Source: an uncultured Pseudomonadota bacterium
GTDB taxonomy: Bacteria > Pseudomonadota > Gammaproteobacteria > Steroidobacterales > Steroidobacteraceae
Assembly (NCBI GenBank): GCA_903862885.1
Contig: CAIOZU010000017.1
Coordinates: 96,098 to 160,097, forward strand
Direction of reading: 5' to 3'
DNA: 64,000 nucleotides
The notes below the pieces were generated by a model. That model was not told the origin of the DNA, made no database searches, and saw only the letters and a program-made list of their open reading frames with translations. Position numbers and translations under genes: made by a program. Shown here piece after piece: positions 55,492 through 64,000 of this stretch (within the stretch, counting starts at the first letter, position 1; every line of letters starts with the position of its first letter).

Positions 55492-55731
55492 TTACAGTGT
55501 CCGATGCGTCCCATCGCACAAAGGCGCTTTGCTGGTGTGCTTGCAACCACAAAAGTACACCTTGCCCGCTTCCGTTGGCTTGTACTCCATCGGTAAAAAG
55601 CTCGTGCCCTTATGAGAACCATCACAGAAGGGCTGCTTCTTTGATTGTCCACAGCTGCACCACCAGTACGATTTACCGGCTTCGACTTCAACGGCCGCAG
55701 GCGTTTTACTTGCGATCACAGGCTTATCCAT
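55492..55731 (-). CDS. CDGSH iron-sulfur protein with two cluster motifs
   Basis: Small protein of 79 residues carrying two CDGSH-type [2Fe-2S] sites, each with three Cys and one His: CSCGQSKKQPFCDGSH and CGCKHTSKAPLCDGTH. It resembles the two-motif class (Miner2/CISD3-like) and has no membrane anchor. Functions proposed for the family are electron or cluster transfer and redox sensing. An AGGAGG ribosome site lies 7 bases before the ATG at 55731, suggesting good expression. It is convergent with the MerR/B12-type regulator and divergent from mdh. Confidence 0.92.
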   Translation of the reverse strand: MDKPVIASKTPAAVEVEAGKSYWWCSCGQSKKQPFCDGSHKGTSFLPMEYKPTEAGKVYFCGCKHTSKAPLCDGTHRTL

Positions 55732-56014
55732 TTTCAATCCTCCTCGATATTCGATGGTGGCACGCTATAGGTAACATCGTCAGAATATCAAAAAAGACAG
55801 CCGCTTGCCGATGGTTGACCCGTACTGCAGTGGCAGGGCATGCACGACGACTAGTTACCACGCTCAATGTCCATCTGCTGCAAATGGCGCTCATAGCGAT
55901 CTGAGGTAGGCGTCACAGGCTATATCGGCAAAACATGAGCGGATGTAGAGCGACAAACCCTGCCTTGGGCAGCGAGTTTCGCTAGAATATGGGGATACAG
56001 ACCATCCGGAGTGA

Positions 56015-56995
56015 ATGATGAAGCAGCCGATCAATGTCACCATCACGGGCGCTGCAGGCCAAATCGGCTACGCCCTCGCTTTTCGAGTCGCTTCTGGTGC
56101 GATGCTCGGACCCGATCAGCCGATCAATTTGCATTTGTTAGAAATCACCCCGGCTCTTGCGCAATTACAGGGTGTGGTCATGGAACTGGATGACTGTGCC
56201 TTTCCGACACTGAATAAAGTCATTGCCACCGATGACCCGCAGGTCGCATTTCGCGATTGTGGAGCAGCACTATTGGTCGGCGCGCGCCCACGTGGCCCAG
56301 GCATGGAGCGTAAGGACCTGCTCCTTGCGAATGCTCAGATTTTTTCAGCCCAAGGCAAGGCGCTCAACGCCGTTGCGCATCCGCAAGTCAAAGTGCTGGT
56401 GGTTGGCAATCCAGCCAATACCAATGCGCTGATCGCCAGCAAAAATGCCCCAAACATTGATCCTCGTCATTTCACTGCTATGACCCGCCTCGACCACAAT
56501 CGAGCCATGGCATTGTTAGCAGCGAAGACGGAACATCATGTGAATGATGTGAAACAGATGATCATCTGGGGCAACCACTCCGCGACTCAATATCCCGATC
56601 TGCACCATGCCACGGTCAAGGGGACACCCGCGCTGAACCTCGTTGACCCGCAGTGGTATCGAGACACCTTTATCCCGACCGTGCAGCAGCGGGGCGCAGC
56701 CATTATTAAGGCGCGCGGTGCATCATCAGCCGCCTCGGCTGCTTCCGCCGCTATTGATCATATCCGCACCTGGATGCAAGGCACACCGGCTGGCGAGTGG
56801 GTCAGCATGGCAGTGCCTTCTGACGGAAGCTACGGCATTGCGGAGGGCATTATCTATTCCTATCCAGTGACCACCGCCCAGGGTGTCTATACGATTGTTC
56901 AGGGGCTCGACATCAGTGAGTTCAGTCGGTCGCGGATGGCCGCGACTGAGCAAGAACTTCGCGAAGAAAGGGATGGAGTCAAGGATCTCATTTGA
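56015..56995 (+). CDS. mdh: Malate dehydrogenase
   Basis: NAD-dependent enzyme of the TCA cycle, malate to oxaloacetate (326 residues). [10 protein letters not shown] near the N-terminus binds NAD, the substrate arginines lie in [13 protein letters not shown], and the catalytic histidine is in [13 protein letters not shown]. This is the long form related to chloroplast and Aquaspirillum-type enzymes rather than the E. coli type. The second ATG (56018) has better spacing from the GGAG ribosome site than the first. It is followed at once by a MarC gene whose TTG start overlaps its stop. Confidence 0.96.
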   Translation: MMKQPINVTITGAAGQIGYALAFRVASGAMLGPDQPINLHLLEITPALAQLQGVVMELDDCAFPTLNKVIATDDPQVAFRDCGAALLVGARPRGPGMERKDLLLANAQIFSAQGKALNAVAHPQVKVLVVGNPANTNALIASKNAPNIDPRHFTAMTRLDHNRAMALLAAKTEHHVNDVKQMIIWGNHSATQYPDLHHATVKGTPALNLVDPQWYRDTFIPTVQQRGAAIIKARGASSAASAASAAIDHIRTWMQGTPAGEWVSMAVPSDGSYGIAEGIIYSYPVTTAQGVYTIVQGLDISEFSRSRMAATEQELREERDGVKDLI

Positions 56996-57663
56996 GAACT
57001 TTTTTACTTGCCTTTACAGCATTTTTCTCGATTGTTAACCCACTCTCCAGTGCGTTTATCTTCTTTGGGGCGACGCAAGGCCTCGAGCCAAAAATGCGTA
57101 AGCAAGTGTCGCGCTGGGTGGCGATTTACTCATTTGCGATCGTCGCCTTCTCTCTGTATGTCGGCGCCTACGTTTTAAGTTTTTTCGGAATCACACTGCC
57201 GGTCCTGCGAGTGGCCGGTGGCGTGATCATTTCGATGTCTGGTTGGCGCATGCTGACCGCACCCGATGTCACCGAGCAGCGGCGCAGTGAAGGCCCCTCT
57301 GCACTACCCGCCCACGTACCAGCCAGCCGGCTCGCGTTCTATCCGCTGACGATGCCCCTGACCACAGGGCCTGGCACCATCTCAGTCGCTATCTCCATCG
57401 GTGCCAATCGGCCGAACGGCTTTGGACTCGGGTTATTGCAGTTCGTCGGCCAGACCTTGCTGGCCGCTGGCCTACTGAGCCTGCTGATCTTCGTCTCATA
57501 CCGTCACTCGGCCCGTCTGGCCCGCGCCGTGGGCCTCACCGGTACGACCATCGTGGTCAGGCTGTCTGCCTTCTTGCTCTTTTGTATCGGCATCCAAATC
57601 TTCTGGATGGGCGCCTCGGAGCTGCTGAGTAGCTTGCCCATCGCATTACCCACAACAAATTAA
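56992..57663 (+). CDS. MarC-family membrane protein (UPF0056)
   Basis: Integral membrane protein of 223 residues with about six hydrophobic helices. Family segments include [15 protein letters not shown] near the start, [17 protein letters not shown] in the middle and [20 protein letters not shown] after it. The start is a TTG that shares bases with the mdh stop (TTGA), so it is probably translated by reinitiation. The family has no established function; an earlier link of MarC to multiple antibiotic resistance was withdrawn for E. coli. A weak terminator-like sequence follows. Confidence 0.9.
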   Translation: MRTFLLAFTAFFSIVNPLSSAFIFFGATQGLEPKMRKQVSRWVAIYSFAIVAFSLYVGAYVLSFFGITLPVLRVAGGVIISMSGWRMLTAPDVTEQRRSEGPSALPAHVPASRLAFYPLTMPLTTGPGTISVAISIGANRPNGFGLGLLQFVGQTLLAAGLLSLLIFVSYRHSARLARAVGLTGTTIVVRLSAFLLFCIGIQIFWMGASELLSSLPIALPTTN

Positions 57664-57682
57664 AACGATCGGTCGGTTTTTT
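57662..57682 (+). terminator. Possible weak terminator after the MarC gene
   Basis: AAAACGA can pair with TCGGTTTT across a TCGG loop with one bulged G, directly followed by TT to give six T in a row. The stem is short and imperfect, so this is a weak call. It would separate mdh-marC from the efflux operon. Confidence 0.35.
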
Positions 57683-57716
57683 AATAGTCGGCCGTACGCT
57701 AAATTCTTTAGATAAG

Positions 57717-57737
57717 CTATACTCATAATGAGCATAG
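57717..57737. promoter_or_regulatory. Palindromic operator of the MarR/EmrAB operon
   Basis: CTATACTCAT and ATGAGCATAG form a 21-base near-perfect palindrome: after the centre base only positions 5 and 17 fail to match. The sequence TATACT inside it is a plausible -10 box for the operon. The element lies 16 bases before the MarR gene, the usual place for autorepression by a MarR/EmrR-type protein. Confidence 0.7.
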
Positions 57738-57752
57738 TTTTTTAACCCCCTC

Positions 57753-58211
57753 ATGAGCACATCGGGCCACCCACCAAGCCCTCCGCAGACCACCGCCTCG
57801 TTCGGTTACTTACTCACCGACGTGCTGCGCTTACTGCGGCGCGACTTCCATACACGAAGTCGCGGCCTAGGCCTCACCCCTGCACTCGCCCGGCTGCTTT
57901 ATTACGTCTACCGCCGCCCAGGCTCCCGGCAAGCCGATTTGGCCGCGTTACTCGATGTCACACCTGTCACGCTCGGTCGCATGATTGACCGGCTGATGCG
58001 CCAACATTACGTTCGCCGCGAAGCGGATCAAAGCGACCGCCGCGTGATTCGCATCTACGTTGACAGCCAAGGCGAGCCCATCGTCACCAAGATGGCCCAA
58101 ATCAGCGTGCTCACACAAAACCGCGCGATGACGGGCCTTTCGGTCGAACAACGCGAACAACTGCACAGCTTGTTAGCCCAAGTACAACTTAACCTGACCG
58201 GACCTTTATGA
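57753..58211 (+). CDS. MarR-family transcriptional regulator
   Basis: Winged-helix repressor of 152 residues. The DNA-binding part is RPGSRQADLAALLDVTPVTL with the wing READQSDRRVIRIYV, both typical of MarR/EmrR. It is the first gene of an operon with an EmrA-like adaptor (ATGA overlap) and an EmrB-like pump, so it most likely represses this operon until a toxic compound binds. A palindromic operator overlapping the likely -10 box lies just upstream. The inducing compound is unknown. Confidence 0.92.
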   Translation: MSTSGHPPSPPQTTASFGYLLTDVLRLLRRDFHTRSRGLGLTPALARLLYYVYRRPGSRQADLAALLDVTPVTLGRMIDRLMRQHYVRREADQSDRRVIRIYVDSQGEPIVTKMAQISVLTQNRAMTGLSVEQREQLHSLLAQVQLNLTGPL

Positions 58212-59257
58212 ACGCCCCCGCCGCACCCCGCCCACTGGCCCGTCGCATCCTGTTATGGGTCGTTCCTGCCCTCATCACGGCCGCCAGTCTTTATTTTTAT
58301 GGATCCTCTGGTCGCTTTGTATCCACCGACAACGCCTATCTGCAGCGCGATCACATCGATGTGACCCCGCAGGTGTCTGGAGATGTCCGCGAGGTCTTAG
58401 TCGCTGAAAACCAGCACGTGTCAATCGGTCAGACCCTAGTGATCATCGATGACACACTGCTCCAGATCGCATCACGCCAAGCCGCCTCTCGCTTAATCGC
58501 TGCGCGCGAAGAGGTCGAGGCTTTAAAAGCAGGCTTCCGAGAAAAGAACGGGGAAATAGACGTCGCCAAACGGGCCGCGCAATATGCCAACCGGGATCTT
58601 GAACGCCAACAAGAGCTGATGAGCAAAAAACTAACCGCCGTCTCGCAAGTCGACAGCGCGCGTCGCTCCACTGATCTGGCCAACGGCGCCGTATCCGTGT
58701 TGGAACTACAAAGAGCTCAAATCGCAGCCCGCTTAGGTGATGACCCGGCGCTTCCGACCGATCAGTTTGCGATCGTAAAAACCGCGGCTGCAGAAATGGA
58801 TCGAGTGCAGTTCGATCTGGCGCACACGCACATCGTCGCGCCACAAGCTGGCATTGTCAGTCACCTCCCCAAAGTGGGTAATCGACTGGAGCTGGGTCGA
58901 CCAGCCATGGCGATTGTCAGTGAACACAGTGTTTGGATAGAAGCGAACTTTAAAGAAACAGACCTAGAGTGGGTACAAGCGGGTCAATCTGTTCAGATTG
59001 CTGTCGACACATACCCCAATCACATCTGGCATGGTCACGTGGAAAGTCTGTCAGCGGCCACGGGCGCCCAGTTCTCTTTACTTCCACCCCAGAACGCGTC
59101 CGGTAACTGGGTCAAGGTCGTGCAGCGCATTCCCGTTCGTATCGTCGTTGAATCCAACGCGAAGGATCCGCCCCTCAGAGATGGCATGAGCGCGTCGATT
59201 GAAATCGACACGGGAGCTCACAGTCACTTTGATAGCTGGTTCGGCCGTGGTCGCTGA
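58208..59257 (+). CDS. emrA: EmrA-like membrane-fusion adaptor
   Basis: HlyD-family periplasmic adaptor (349 residues) that links an inner-membrane pump to an outer-membrane channel. One N-terminal hydrophobic helix (about 14-30) anchors it. It is followed by a split lipoyl domain (VTPQVSGDVREVLVAENQHV, then THIVAPQAGIVSHLPKVGN), an alpha-hairpin with coiled-coil character (about 90-190) and a beta-barrel end. The outer-membrane TolC partner is not encoded here. It starts within the MarR stop codon. Confidence 0.92.
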   Translation: MNAPAAPRPLARRILLWVVPALITAASLYFYGSSGRFVSTDNAYLQRDHIDVTPQVSGDVREVLVAENQHVSIGQTLVIIDDTLLQIASRQAASRLIAAREEVEALKAGFREKNGEIDVAKRAAQYANRDLERQQELMSKKLTAVSQVDSARRSTDLANGAVSVLELQRAQIAARLGDDPALPTDQFAIVKTAAAEMDRVQFDLAHTHIVAPQAGIVSHLPKVGNRLELGRPAMAIVSEHSVWIEANFKETDLEWVQAGQSVQIAVDTYPNHIWHGHVESLSAATGAQFSLLPPQNASGNWVKVVQRIPVRIVVESNAKDPPLRDGMSASIEIDTGAHSHFDSWFGRGR

Positions 59258-59283
59258 GCCCGTCGACGCCTAAGTCACAGCTG

Positions 59284-60804
59284 GTGAATACTCGTCCACT
59301 TTGGCTTCTAGGGCTCGGTACGATCCTAGCTACCATGATGTATACGATCGACTCGACGATCGTCAATGTCGCTCTGCCTCACATCCAAGGTTCCTTACAA
59401 GCGACCCAAGACCAGGCTGGGTGGATAGTCACCTCCTACATCGTGATCAGCGCTATCGCCACTCCTCTCGGCGGCTGGCTGGGTACGCGCTTTGGCTTGC
59501 GACGCATCTTATCCATCGCCATTGCCGGCTTCACCGCAAGCTCAATGCTCTGTGGACTGGCTACGAGCCTTGATGAAATGATTGCCTTCCGTGCCATTCA
59601 GGGTGCGTTTGGCGCCTCGCTCGTCCCTCTCTCGCAAGTCGCACTACTACAAAACTTCCCCCGCACCCAGCATGCCAAGGTCATGGCCTTGTGGGGCATG
59701 GGCGTCATGGTCGGTCCGGTGATTGGCCCCACCCTCGGTGGCTGGCTGACTGACAGCTGGTCATGGCGATGGGCTTTTTACATTAATGCGCCTGTCGGCA
59801 TCATTGCCTGGATATCAATGATGGCGGCGATACCGAAAAGCGAAGCCGATGGCACGAGGCCTTTCGACGGCACCGGATTCGCGCTGCTGTCACTCGCCGT
59901 CGGCCTTTTCCAGCTGATGATTGATCGTGGAGAAACCAAAGACTGGTTTGAATCCACCGAAATTATTGTTGAGGCATTTTGCGCCGTCACGTTCTTCTAC
60001 ATGTACATCGTTCATTCATTTACCAGTCGGCATCCGTTCGTTGATATTCATCTCTTTAAAGACCGAAACTTCTCGGTGTCCCTCGTTGTCATGTTCGCGA
60101 TCGGCCTGACGATGATTTCAACTAGCGTGTTGATGCCTGGTTTCCTTCAGCAACTACAGGGCTTAACGCCGACGCAAGCTGGCATTCTAATGGCTGCACG
60201 TGGGGCAGCGGCAATCGTTGCGATGGTCATCGGCGCGCGACTACAAAGTACCATCGGTCCGCGCGCAACCACGGCTATCGGCATTATTATTTCAGCTCTC
60301 TCACTCGTGATGATGGGGCGCTTTAGCGTTGACACCCCGCAATTCATGATTGTCATCACTGGGATTATTCAAGGCACCGGCACGCCACTGGCATTTATGC
60401 CTCTATCTCTACTTGCGTTTGCGACACTCACTGATCGAATGCGAACGGAGGCCGGAGCCATTCTAACGTTAGTTCGAAATATTGGTGCATCCATCGGTGT
60501 GTCAGCAACCATTGCTTTATTGACGCGTAGCGCACAAATTAACCAGAGCTACCTTTCTGAGCACTTCACTGCCTACTCAACCCATCGCTGGATGTTAAGT
60601 GGCGTGATGCCTGGGCCTAATACAGGCACCGCCTTGCTAGTCGGAGAATTGGGCCGACAGTCACTCGGCATTGCCTACGCTAATGATTTTTTTATTCTGG
60701 CCATTTGTACGTTTCTACCTCTCCCTCTGATGGCATTTTTAAAGCGCAGTCAAACGTCACCGACAGCGGAGAAGCCAGCGACATCTGCCACAACCACGCG
60801 CTGA
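59284..60804 (+). CDS. emrB: EmrB-like DHA2-family drug exporter
   Basis: Major-facilitator pump (506 residues, about 14 helices) driven by protons. Signature motifs are TIDSTIVNVALPHIQGSLQA in helix 1, the loop GWLGTRFGLRRIL, and the helix-5 motif GPVIGPTLGGWL. With the EmrA-like adaptor and the MarR repressor it forms an EmrRAB-type system expelling hydrophobic toxins through TolC. The start is a GTG at 59284, 26 bases after the adaptor gene. Confidence 0.93.
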   Translation: MNTRPLWLLGLGTILATMMYTIDSTIVNVALPHIQGSLQATQDQAGWIVTSYIVISAIATPLGGWLGTRFGLRRILSIAIAGFTASSMLCGLATSLDEMIAFRAIQGAFGASLVPLSQVALLQNFPRTQHAKVMALWGMGVMVGPVIGPTLGGWLTDSWSWRWAFYINAPVGIIAWISMMAAIPKSEADGTRPFDGTGFALLSLAVGLFQLMIDRGETKDWFESTEIIVEAFCAVTFFYMYIVHSFTSRHPFVDIHLFKDRNFSVSLVVMFAIGLTMISTSVLMPGFLQQLQGLTPTQAGILMAARGAAAIVAMVIGARLQSTIGPRATTAIGIIISALSLVMMGRFSVDTPQFMIVITGIIQGTGTPLAFMPLSLLAFATLTDRMRTEAGAILTLVRNIGASIGVSATIALLTRSAQINQSYLSEHFTAYSTHRWMLSGVMPGPNTGTALLVGELGRQSLGIAYANDFFILAICTFLPLPLMAFLKRSQTSPTAEKPATSATTTR

Positions 60805-60876
60805 GCGGACATTCAAAGTCAAACTGCGCTCTATGATGAGTCGCCGCTCAGTGTGAGGCTAGGATTTTAGTGCCTG

Positions 60877-62301
60877 TTAATGAGACACAGCGCTCTTAAC
60901 AGAGCGCGACCAGAACAAATAAAATGGCAGCCCAGCTAGCATAGCCAATAAGCCGATCAAAGCCAGACGCGGCGTGGCGATAAATGTATTAAAAATGAGC
61001 CCGACAGTGGCCAGCAGGAAAAGCGCTGGCACAATAGGATAACCAAAAGCGCGATGGGGCCGATGGGCGTCGGGCATTGTTTGGCGGAAGACAAATAGAG
61101 ACGCTACGCTTAAGCCGTAAAATAGCCATGAGGCGAAGATCACTGAGTCGGTAAGCGTGTCGTAAGACCCTGTCAAGGCGAGCACACTCGCCCATGCAGC
61201 TTGGGCCATGATGGCGCGGGTTGGAACATGCGTGTTAGGCGAGACGCGGGCCAGCGATTTGAAGAATAAACCCTCTCGCGCCATCGCGAAGGGTATTCGT
61301 GAGTTGGCGAGCACCGAGGCGTGCAACGCGCCAAGCGAGGAAATCATCAGCGCGACCGCAATGAGCCGGGTCGCCATTGGACCGAGGAAATAGTGTGCAA
61401 CCTCCGTGGCGACTGAGGAGGCAGGCGAGATGCTACCGATCTGTGTGGGCGTCATGACGTAAAAGTAAGCTAGGTTAGCCAACAGGTAGAGAGCGCCCAC
61501 CACGATCATTCCCCCAAAAAACGCTCGTGGTAAATTGCGATCGGGGTTTTTAATTTCACCCGCGAGTGGTGCCACGTTGTTCCAGCCGTCATAGGCCCAT
61601 AGGGCGCCTAGCATCGCCGCCCCAAAGCCCGCGATGCCGCCACGGGCAGTAGATGCGACCCCCTCACAAGTGGCGCCGCTGGCCACTTCAGTCAGGTGCT
61701 CCCAATGTCCCGTTGACAGAATAAATGCGCCGAGACCAAGGCCTGCAAGGAACAGCACTTTGATGAGCGTCATAAGCACTGCCGCACGCCCACCCGTGTG
61801 TACTGGCCGACAGTTAATCAGTGCAACCGCCCACAGAGTGACCAGCGCAACTAAGGTGAGGGCAGATAAGCGCAGATGCACACCGAAAGAGTCAGCGCTC
61901 CAAGACGATTGGTCTAGGGCGCCAGCGAGTGCAACGTTTAAAAAGATAGCAAACCCGACTGCAAGGGCAGCTTGGGCACCGGTGCGCGCAACCGCAAAGA
62001 AAGTCCATCCGTAAAGAAAGCCAATGAGCTTTCCATAGGCGCGGCGCAAGAACACATAGTCTCCACCCGCTTCTGGAATCATCGCGGAGACTTCGGCGTA
62101 AGAGAAGGTGCCGGCAAGTGACAGCAGTCCAGCTGCAACCCACACAAACAACACCATGGAGGCACTGCCGACATTGCAAGTCATGACACGCGTTTTCAAG
62201 AAAACGCCTGCACCAATCATATTCGCAACATTGACTGAAATCGCGGACCAAAGCCCTAAGCCGCGACGCAAGTCAGGAGGGGAACGAAGCTGACGAGTCA
62301 T
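60877..62301 (-). CDS. APC-family amino-acid permease
   Basis: Inner-membrane transporter of 474 residues with about 12 hydrophobic helices. Family marks are SVNVANMIGAGVFLKT in helix 1, the IPEAGGDYVFLRRAYG stretch, and helix 6 with ALWAYDGWNNVAPLAGEIKNP, which is typical of the LAT-like/amino-acid transporter group. The substrate (neutral amino acids or similar) cannot be fixed. It lies 26 bases downstream of formate-tetrahydrofolate ligase on the same strand and could be cotranscribed, though the functions show no clear link. Confidence 0.88.
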   Translation of the reverse strand: MTRQLRSPPDLRRGLGLWSAISVNVANMIGAGVFLKTRVMTCNVGSASMVLFVWVAAGLLSLAGTFSYAEVSAMIPEAGGDYVFLRRAYGKLIGFLYGWTFFAVARTGAQAALAVGFAIFLNVALAGALDQSSWSADSFGVHLRLSALTLVALVTLWAVALINCRPVHTGGRAAVLMTLIKVLFLAGLGLGAFILSTGHWEHLTEVASGATCEGVASTARGGIAGFGAAMLGALWAYDGWNNVAPLAGEIKNPDRNLPRAFFGGMIVVGALYLLANLAYFYVMTPTQIGSISPASSVATEVAHYFLGPMATRLIAVALMISSLGALHASVLANSRIPFAMAREGLFFKSLARVSPNTHVPTRAIMAQAAWASVLALTGSYDTLTDSVIFASWLFYGLSVASLFVFRQTMPDAHRPHRAFGYPIVPALFLLATVGLIFNTFIATPRLALIGLLAMLAGLPFYLFWSRSVKSAVSH

Positions 62302-62327
62302 TCAGTCCGTCCCCCGCTACTTAAGGT

Positions 62328-64000
62328 TTAGAACAATCCAATGACTTTACCCTGATCATCGATATCGATCTTGTCGGCTGATGGGATCTTAGGCAGGCCC
62401 GGCATGGTCATCACATCGCCACACACCATCACCACAAACTCAGCACCCGCCGCCAATCGTACTTCACGAATGTTGACCGTATGACCCGACGGCGCTCCCC
62501 GCAGGCTCGGATCCGTTGAAAACGAATACTGGGTCTTCGCCACGCACACCGGATAATGGCCGTAGCCTGAGTCCTGCAGCAACTTGATCTGACCACGAAT
62601 CTTGGCATCCGCGCTGATATCCGCTGCGCCATAGATCTTGGTGGCAATGGTCTTCATCTTGTCCCACAACGGCATCGACTCTTCATACACAAAGGTCGCC
62701 TTCGCCGTGTTCTTCTCCACAATCTCCACCACCGCACGTGCCACATCCGCCGCCCCCGCGCCGCCCTCGGCCCAGTGACGCGCCAAAATGACCGGGGCAT
62801 TGTGCTTGGCCATCTTCTCTTTCAACAGGGCCACTTCCGCATCCGTATCAAAGGTAAAGTGGTTGATCGAAATCACGCACGGTAGGCCGTAGTGGTTACG
62901 CACGTTGCTCACATGCCGTTCCAAGTTCGCTACCCCCTTCTCAAGAGCCGCCAAGTTCTCCGTATTCAATGACTTAACGTCTACTCCCCCATGAAACTTC
63001 AGCGCCCGAATGGTCGCCACAATCACCACCGCCGCCGGGTTTAAGCCCGCCTTGCGGCACTTGATGTCAATAAACTTCTCAGCCCCTAAGTCCGCTCCAA
63101 AGCCCGCCTCCGTCACCACATAGTCCGCCAGCTTCAAGGCCGTCTTCGTCGCCAGTACCGAGTTACAGCCGTGGGCGATGTTGGCAAAGGGGCCGCCATG
63201 GATAAAGGCGGGGTTGTTCTCGAGTGTCTGTACCAAATTCGGCTTCAGGGCGTCCTTCAACAGCACCGTCATCGCACCCTGGGCATTCAAATCACGCGCC
63301 AGTACCGGCTTCTGGTCACGGGTGTAGCCAATCACGATGTTGCCTAAGCGGTTCTTTAGATCCGCTATCGAGGTCGCAAGACAGAAAATCGCCATCACTT
63401 CCGAGGCCACCACAATGTCAAAGCCATCTTGGCGGGGGTAGCCGTTGCCTGGGCCACCGAGCGACACCGTGATGTCTCTCAGCGCACGATCGTTCATGTC
63501 CATCACCCGCTTCCATGCGATCCGACGCACATCAATCCCCAGCTCATTGCCGTGATGAATGTGGTTATCAATCAACGCCGACAGCAGGTTATTGGCAAGC
63601 GCAATCGCGTTAAAGTCACCAGTAAAGTGCAGGTTGATGTCCTCCATCGGCACCACCTGGGCGTAGCCGCCACCCGCAGCCCCTCCCTTCATGCCAAATA
63701 CCGGGCCTAAACTCGGCTCACGCAGGCAAATCACCGCCTTCTTGCCAATCTTGTTCAGCGCATCGCCCAAGCCCACTGTGGTCGTGGTCTTGCCTTCACC
63801 GGCAGGCGTCGGGCTGATCGCAGTCACTAAAATCAGCTTGCCATCCGGTCGTGACTTCAGGCTCTCTAAAAAATCAAAACCAATCTTCGCCTTGTAGTGC
63901 CCGTAGCTCTCAAGACTCGATAACGGTATACCAATCTTCGCCGCAATCTCCGTAATCGGCTTTAATGTCGCTTTCTGCGCAATCTCAATATCTGAAGGCA
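62328..64000 (-). CDS. fhs: Formate-tetrahydrofolate ligase, start codon cut by the window edge
   Basis: ATP-dependent ligase that makes 10-formyltetrahydrofolate from formate, feeding purine synthesis, initiator tRNA formylation and one-carbon metabolism. Reading the minus strand from the right edge gives TG then [15 protein letters not shown], the usual N-terminus, so only the first base of an ATG is missing and the protein has 558 residues. The P-loop is [15 protein letters not shown]; later blocks include [30 protein letters not shown] and the C-terminal [14 protein letters not shown]. Many gammaproteobacteria lack this enzyme and rely on FolD. By eye the gene uses more G/C-ending codons than the permease gene next to it. 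Confidence 0.95.
   Translation of the reverse strand, partial: PSDIEIAQKATLKPITEIAAKIGIPLSSLESYGHYKAKIGFDFLESLKSRPDGKLILVTAISPTPAGEGKTTTTVGLGDALNKIGKKAVICLREPSLGPVFGMKGGAAGGGYAQVVPMEDINLHFTGDFNAIALANNLLSALIDNHIHHGNELGIDVRRIAWKRVMDMNDRALRDITVSLGGPGNGYPRQDGFDIVVASEVMAIFCLATSIADLKNRLGNIVIGYTRDQKPVLARDLNAQGAMTVLLKDALKPNLVQTLENNPAFIHGGPFANIAHGCNSVLATKTALKLADYVVTEAGFGADLGAEKFIDIKCRKAGLNPAAVVIVATIRALKFHGGVDVKSLNTENLAALEKGVANLERHVSNVRNHYGLPCVISINHFTFDTDAEVALLKEKMAKHNAPVILARHWAEGGAGAADVARAVVEIVEKNTAKATFVYEESMPLWDKMKTIATKIYGAADISADAKIRGQIKLLQDSGYGHYPVCVAKTQYSFSTDPSLRGAPSGHTVNIREVRLAAGAEFVVMVCGDVMTMPGLPKIPSADKIDIDDQGKVIGLF

Overview
This 64-kb window is dense chromosomal DNA of a free-living gammaproteobacterium. 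There are 56 protein genes with short gaps and many 4-base stop/start overlaps. No rRNA, tRNA, insertion sequence, prophage or CRISPR array was seen. Gammaproteobacterial markers are the GshA-type glutamate-cysteine ligase, PrlC, RlmJ, Smg, the priA-argS-SPOR order and the def-fmt-rsmB-DUF4390-NtrY/NtrX order. The last order, together with the sigma/DUF3619/DUF3106 trio, suggests a lineage near the Xanthomonadales, Nevskiales or Steroidobacterales. That placement is an inference from gene content only.

Layout. At 1-2.4 kb the large and small subunits of acetolactate synthase are divergent rather than in one operon. At 2.4-4.3 kb a minus-strand unit (PII protein, thioredoxin-like [2Fe-2S] ferredoxin, quinone reductase) lies downstream of a good sigma-54 promoter candidate. 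A ferredoxin reductase points the other way. At 5.7-12.3 kb lie pyruvate carboxylase, a membrane diguanylate cyclase and gshA. At 12.5-15.9 kb are a dienelactone hydrolase, gabD and a Bcr-type exporter. At 16-17.5 kb a 5'-3' nuclease is paired with an HNH nuclease. At 17.7-21.8 kb the three-gene proton-translocating transhydrogenase is followed by a dicarboxylate carrier. At 21.8-25.2 kb are a periplasmic cyclophilin, an atypical YebC-family protein, and an ECF sigma factor with a one-pass membrane protein and a periplasmic repeat protein.

At 25.4-30.1 kb are priA, argS and a SPOR protein. At 30.1-37.2 kb, on the minus strand, are def, fmt, rsmB, DUF4390, NtrY and an NtrX whose ATPase domain is degenerate. 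At 37.4-42 kb are a LysM protein, smg and topA, with dprA missing from its usual place. At 42-47.7 kb are hemF, rlmJ, hemB and aroE, then gamma carbonic anhydrase and glutathione reductase. At 47.7-54.4 kb are oligopeptidase A, exonuclease III, an HD phosphodiesterase-like protein, a VanY-type peptidase and an ABC-F protein. At 54.5-57.7 kb are a MerR/B12-type regulator, a double CDGSH iron-sulfur protein, malate dehydrogenase and a MarC protein. At 57.7-60.8 kb is an EmrRAB-type efflux operon with a visible operator. An amino-acid permease and formate-tetrahydrofolate ligase close the window.

Much of the content concerns redox and central carbon balance: NADPH supply (transhydrogenase), glutathione (gshA, gor), anaplerosis (pyc, mdh, dicarboxylate uptake) and one-carbon units (fhs, fmt). 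The less understood parts are the sigma/DUF3619/DUF3106 module, the PII-ferredoxin-quinone reductase unit, the degenerate NtrX, the altered B12-type regulator, and several structured intergenic stretches. No clearly new multi-gene defence or biosynthetic system was recognised.
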